Position numbers and translations under genes: made by a program
Shown: positions 4,853 through 7,092 of the stretch, piece after piece
Numbering within the stretch: position 1 is the first letter of the stretch
Layout: every line of letters starts with the position of its first letter
The notes under the pieces: model-generated
The model's input: the letters and a program-made list of their open reading frames with translations, nothing else
Database searches by the model: none
What the model was told of the DNA's origin: nothing
Assembly: GCA_024409145.1 (NCBI GenBank)
Contig: JAKSUF010000071.1
Location: 1 to 7,092, forward strand
DNA: 7,092 bases
Source: an archaeon
Lineage (GTDB): Archaea > Methanobacteriota > Methanobacteria > Methanobacteriales > Methanobacteriaceae
Reading direction: 5' to 3'

Positions 4853-7018
4853 ATGTTTATGGGGTTTAATAAGTGTTTAATATTTTTATCTTTGTTGTTT
4901 CTTATTTCTTGTTCCTGTTGGGGTACAGTTGATGCAACAGAGTTAAATGATGTTGTAGTTAATGATGTGGGTAATAATTATATTGAATATGCTTCTGTAG
5001 ATGTAGATGATATTGGATATGGTGGTGATTCTCCTAGGAATTTGTCTATTTTGCATAATTCTGAGAATAATCAATCAGATAATTTGCTTGAAAAAAGTTC
5101 TATTGGAAATCCCACTGGTTCTTTTAAAGAGTTAAAACAAAATATTGATGATTCTATAAAAAATAATTGGAATATTATTACTTTAAATAAAAACTATAAG
5201 TATGAAATTGGCGATAATTTAGAAGATGGGATTTTTATTAATCATACTAATCTGGTCATTAATGGAAATGGTCATACTATTGATTGTGATGGTTTGGCTC
5301 GTGCATTTAAAATTACAGGTAATAATATAACTCTGCTTGGAATAAATTTCATTAATTCTTTTGCAACTGAAAGTGGTGGTGCTATTAAGTGGTATAATTG
5401 TGGTAATTGTTGTGTTGTTGGTTGTAATTTTGTTAATTCCTCTTCAAATTTGAGTGGTGGTGCTATTGACTGGTATAATTGTGGTAATTGTTGTGTTGTT
5501 GGTTGTAATTTTGTTAATTCTTCTGCAAAACAGAGTGGTGGTGCTATTGACTGGTATGATGGAGTTAATAGTTGTTTAATTAATTGTAGATTTATTAATT
5601 CTATTTCAGATTATGAAAGTGGTGCTGTTTATTTGCTTGGTGATAATAGTTCTGTGGTTAATTGTAGTTTTATTTATTCTGCTGCAAGTTATGGTGGTGC
5701 TGTTTATTTGCTTGGTGATAATAGTTCTGTGGTTAATTGTAGTTTTATTTATTCTGTTGCGAATTATGGTGGTGCTGTTTATGTTCTTGGGGATTATGTA
5801 TCTGTGGTTAATAGTAGTTTTTTAAATTCTGTTGCAAAAAAAGGTGGAGGGACTATTTTTTGGTATTCCTCTAAAAATCATCCAGGTTATAATAATTCTG
5901 TGATTAATAGTACTTTTGTTAATTCTATTTCCAATTATGGTGGTGCTATTGAGTGGTATTATGGAGATGATTGTGTTGTAAGTTATTGTAGTTTTGTTAA
6001 TTCTTCTGCAAATTATGGTGGTGCTATTTATGGATATTATAGTGAAAGTGGTGTTGTAAGTTATTGTAGTTTTGTTAATTCTTCTGCAAATTTTACTAAT
6101 GTTATCGATGGTGAGGGTTGTATTCTAAAACAGATAAACTGTAGAAATACTAGTTTATTATTAAGGACGGAAATCTCTGTAAATAATATTTCTGTTGATG
6201 AATGTAATAATATTGTTATTAATGCAAATATTGTTGATGAGGAAAATAAATCTATTAATGAAGGTTGTATTTATCTTATAAATGATAATAAACTTATATT
6301 TTCAAATATTACTAATGGTAAAGTTAATTTTAATTTAAATTTAACTCCATATGATATTAAGAATAATAGTTTTAATATAATTTATGAGGGTATCCGGAAT
6401 TATTATGCTCCTTCAAATGTATCTTGTTTGATTAATATAACTCCTAAGGCTACTTTTATTAATCCAACTACAAGTACTATTTATAATGGTAAATATTTTA
6501 AAGTAATTTTAAAAGACAGTGGGGCTAATGCTTTAATTAATAAAACTGTTAAAATTAAGTTACTTTCTAAGATTTATACTGTTACTACAGATAATAATGG
6601 TGTTGCTAAAATTAGAGTAAGTGTTTCTAATAAATATATTGGCAAATCTTTAAAAGTTTTTTATAAATTTGAAGGAGATTGTTCTTATTGTGCTTCTAAT
6701 GGTTCTGTTTCTATTAGAGTTAGTAAAATGAATACTAAAATTTCTAGAGTTACTTATGGTAATCTTAAGAATCATGCTTATTTCCGTGTGAAGTTAACTA
6801 CTAAAAATGGTAATGTTTTATCAAATAAAATTATTACTATGAAATCAGTTAACAGTGGAAAAGTTTATAAAATTAAAACTAATTCTAAAGGTATTGGAAA
6901 AATAGATCTTTGGGTTAAATGTAAACCTCTTTCTAGATATTATAAATATATTTTTAAATATTCTGGAAGTAAATATTACAAATCTTATTCCATAAAATTT
7001 AAGGTTAAAATTGTTTAA
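4853..7018 (+). CDS. secreted adhesin-like protein: beta-helix repeats plus three Ig-like domains
   Basis: This 721-residue surface protein is likely displayed outside the cell to bind other cells or polymers; its ligand is unknown. A signal peptide covers residues 1-28, with a VDA cleavage site (26-28) and an overlapping lipobox-like LISC (17-20). An acidic linker follows. A right-handed beta-helix of about eleven rungs, 25-31 residues each, spans about 129-420; a typical rung is GGAI-WY, then VV-x-C-x-F-VNSSA. Three Ig-like domains of about 90-97 residues follow (about 437-530, 533-623, 625-721), the last two with the DNNGVAKI or NSKGIGKI turn of Big_1/invasin-type folds. There is no C-terminal membrane helix, LPxTG-like sorting signal or recognisable pseudomurein-binding repeat. 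Asn-x-Ser/Thr sites are plentiful, suggesting N-glycosylation. The last domain is extremely basic. It resembles the adhesin-like proteins of Methanobrevibacter and Methanosphaera. It appears to be transcribed alone, with terminators on both sides. Confidence 0.88.
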   Translation: MFMGFNKCLIFLSLLFLISCSCWGTVDATELNDVVVNDVGNNYIEYASVDVDDIGYGGDSPRNLSILHNSENNQSDNLLEKSSIGNPTGSFKELKQNIDDSIKNNWNIITLNKNYKYEIGDNLEDGIFINHTNLVINGNGHTIDCDGLARAFKITGNNITLLGINFINSFATESGGAIKWYNCGNCCVVGCNFVNSSSNLSGGAIDWYNCGNCCVVGCNFVNSSAKQSGGAIDWYDGVNSCLINCRFINSISDYESGAVYLLGDNSSVVNCSFIYSAASYGGAVYLLGDNSSVVNCSFIYSVANYGGAVYVLGDYVSVVNSSFLNSVAKKGGGTIFWYSSKNHPGYNNSVINSTFVNSISNYGGAIEWYYGDDCVVSYCSFVNSSANYGGAIYGYYSESGVVSYCSFVNSSANFTNVIDGEGCILKQINCRNTSLLLRTEISVNNISVDECNNIVINANIVDEENKSINEGCIYLINDNKLIFSNITNGKVNFNLNLTPYDIKNNSFNIIYEGIRNYYAPSNVSCLINITPKATFINPTTSTIYNGKYFKVILKDSGANALINKTVKIKLLSKIYTVTTDNNGVAKIRVSVSNKYIGKSLKVFYKFEGDCSYCASNGSVSIRVSKMNTKISRVTYGNLKNHAYFRVKLTTKNGNVLSNKIITMKSVNSGKVYKIKTNSKGIGKIDLWVKCKPLSRYYKYIFKYSGSKYYKSYSIKFKVKIV
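5372..5520 (+). repeat. 81-bp direct duplication in the adhesin (rungs 2 and 3)
   Basis: Bases 5372-5439 and 5453-5520 agree at 66 of 68 positions, offset by 81 bp (27 codons). The two differences turn AAG into GAC (Lys to Asp). Both copies encode a cysteine-rich NCGNCCVVGC segment. A third, more diverged copy starts at 5534 in the same phase. Confidence 0.9.
5619..5756 (+). repeat. 75-bp direct duplication in the adhesin (rungs 5 and 6)
   Basis: Bases 5619-5681 and 5694-5756 are identical over 63 bp, offset by 75 bp (25 codons). A third related copy begins at 5771. Identity that includes third codon positions points to a recent duplication or gene conversion rather than protein-level selection. 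Confidence 0.9.
5973..6092 (+). repeat. 78-bp direct duplication in the adhesin (rungs 9 and 10)
   Basis: Bases 5973-6014 and 6051-6092 are identical over 42 bp, offset by 78 bp (26 codons). They encode the same VVSYCSFVNSSAN segment, while the rung faces between them differ. Confidence 0.9.
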
Positions 7019-7030
7019 GGTTAGAGTTTA

Positions 7031-7053
7031 TTTTTTTATCTTTTTTATTTTTT
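7031..7053 (+). terminator. oligo-T terminator after the adhesin-like gene
   Basis: T runs of 7, 6 and 6 bases (7031-7037, 7041-7046, 7048-7053) begin 13 bases after the stop codon. Further T-rich sequence continues to the right edge, and no gene is visible there. Confidence 0.6.
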
Positions 7054-7092
7054 ATAAATTATTTTTTCTAAAATCTGATTAATTTTTTTAAT

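Noticed and set aside
4831..4869. Twelve-codon reading frame (MWEFGVSDVYGV) overlapping the adhesin start in another frame
   Set aside because: It could be a leader peptide, but there is no ribosome site before its ATG, and short frames of this size are expected by chance.
5613..5825. 70-codon + strand reading frame inside the adhesin gene
   Set aside because: It lies in another frame over the 75-bp repeats, and its hydrophobic, repeating product is a by-product of those repeats. It has no ribosome site.
5372..6092. CRISPR array or satellite repeat
   Set aside because: The repeats are coding, directly joined, of slightly different length and diverge from pair to pair. There are no unique spacers or cas genes.

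Overview
This 7.1 kb window reads as archaeal chromosome from a Methanobrevibacter-like methanogen (order Methanobacteriales). The reasons are the very A+T-rich composition (roughly a quarter G+C by eye), oligo-T stretches after genes, archaeal TATA boxes, and gene content: an archaetidylserine synthase, a DUF515 membrane protein, a methanopterin-pathway dihydroneopterin aldolase (MptD), a sortase, and a beta-helix/Ig adhesin-like protein of the kind expanded in gut methanogens. All five genes lie on the + strand. I see no RNA gene, insertion sequence, CRISPR array or convincing minus-strand gene.

Layout: 1-175 is a leader with a TATA box for gene 1. 176-1087 is archaetidylserine synthase (PssA-type), with an unusual charged C-terminal tail. 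1088-1470 is a long spacer holding oligo-T terminators and TATA candidates. 1471-3249 is a single-pass DUF515 protein with a CpaB/RcpC-like motif outside the membrane and a long disordered N-terminal cytoplasmic half. 3250-3435 holds a stem-loop, an oligo-T terminator and two identical TATA boxes 20 bp apart. 3436-4206 is a sortase with an intact His/Cys/Arg triad and three membrane segments. 4207-4273 is a short spacer made largely of a 14-bp tandem repeat that carries TATA elements. 4274-4654 is mptD. 4655-4852 is a terminator plus the leader of the last gene. 4853-7018 is a 721-residue secreted adhesin-like protein. 7019-7092 is its terminator.

How the genes fit together: PssA (membrane lipid) and MptD (methanopterin coenzyme) are housekeeping. 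The DUF515 protein, the sortase and the adhesin-like protein all concern the cell surface. The most interesting signals are the neighbouring CpaB-like protein and sortase, the sortase without a visible substrate, the lysine-loaded C-terminal domain of an otherwise unanchored adhesin, and three separate near-identical DNA duplications in the adhesin whose periods (81, 75, 78 bp) are all multiples of three. The spacing and terminators suggest mostly single-gene transcription units; sortase-mptD may be partly co-transcribed.
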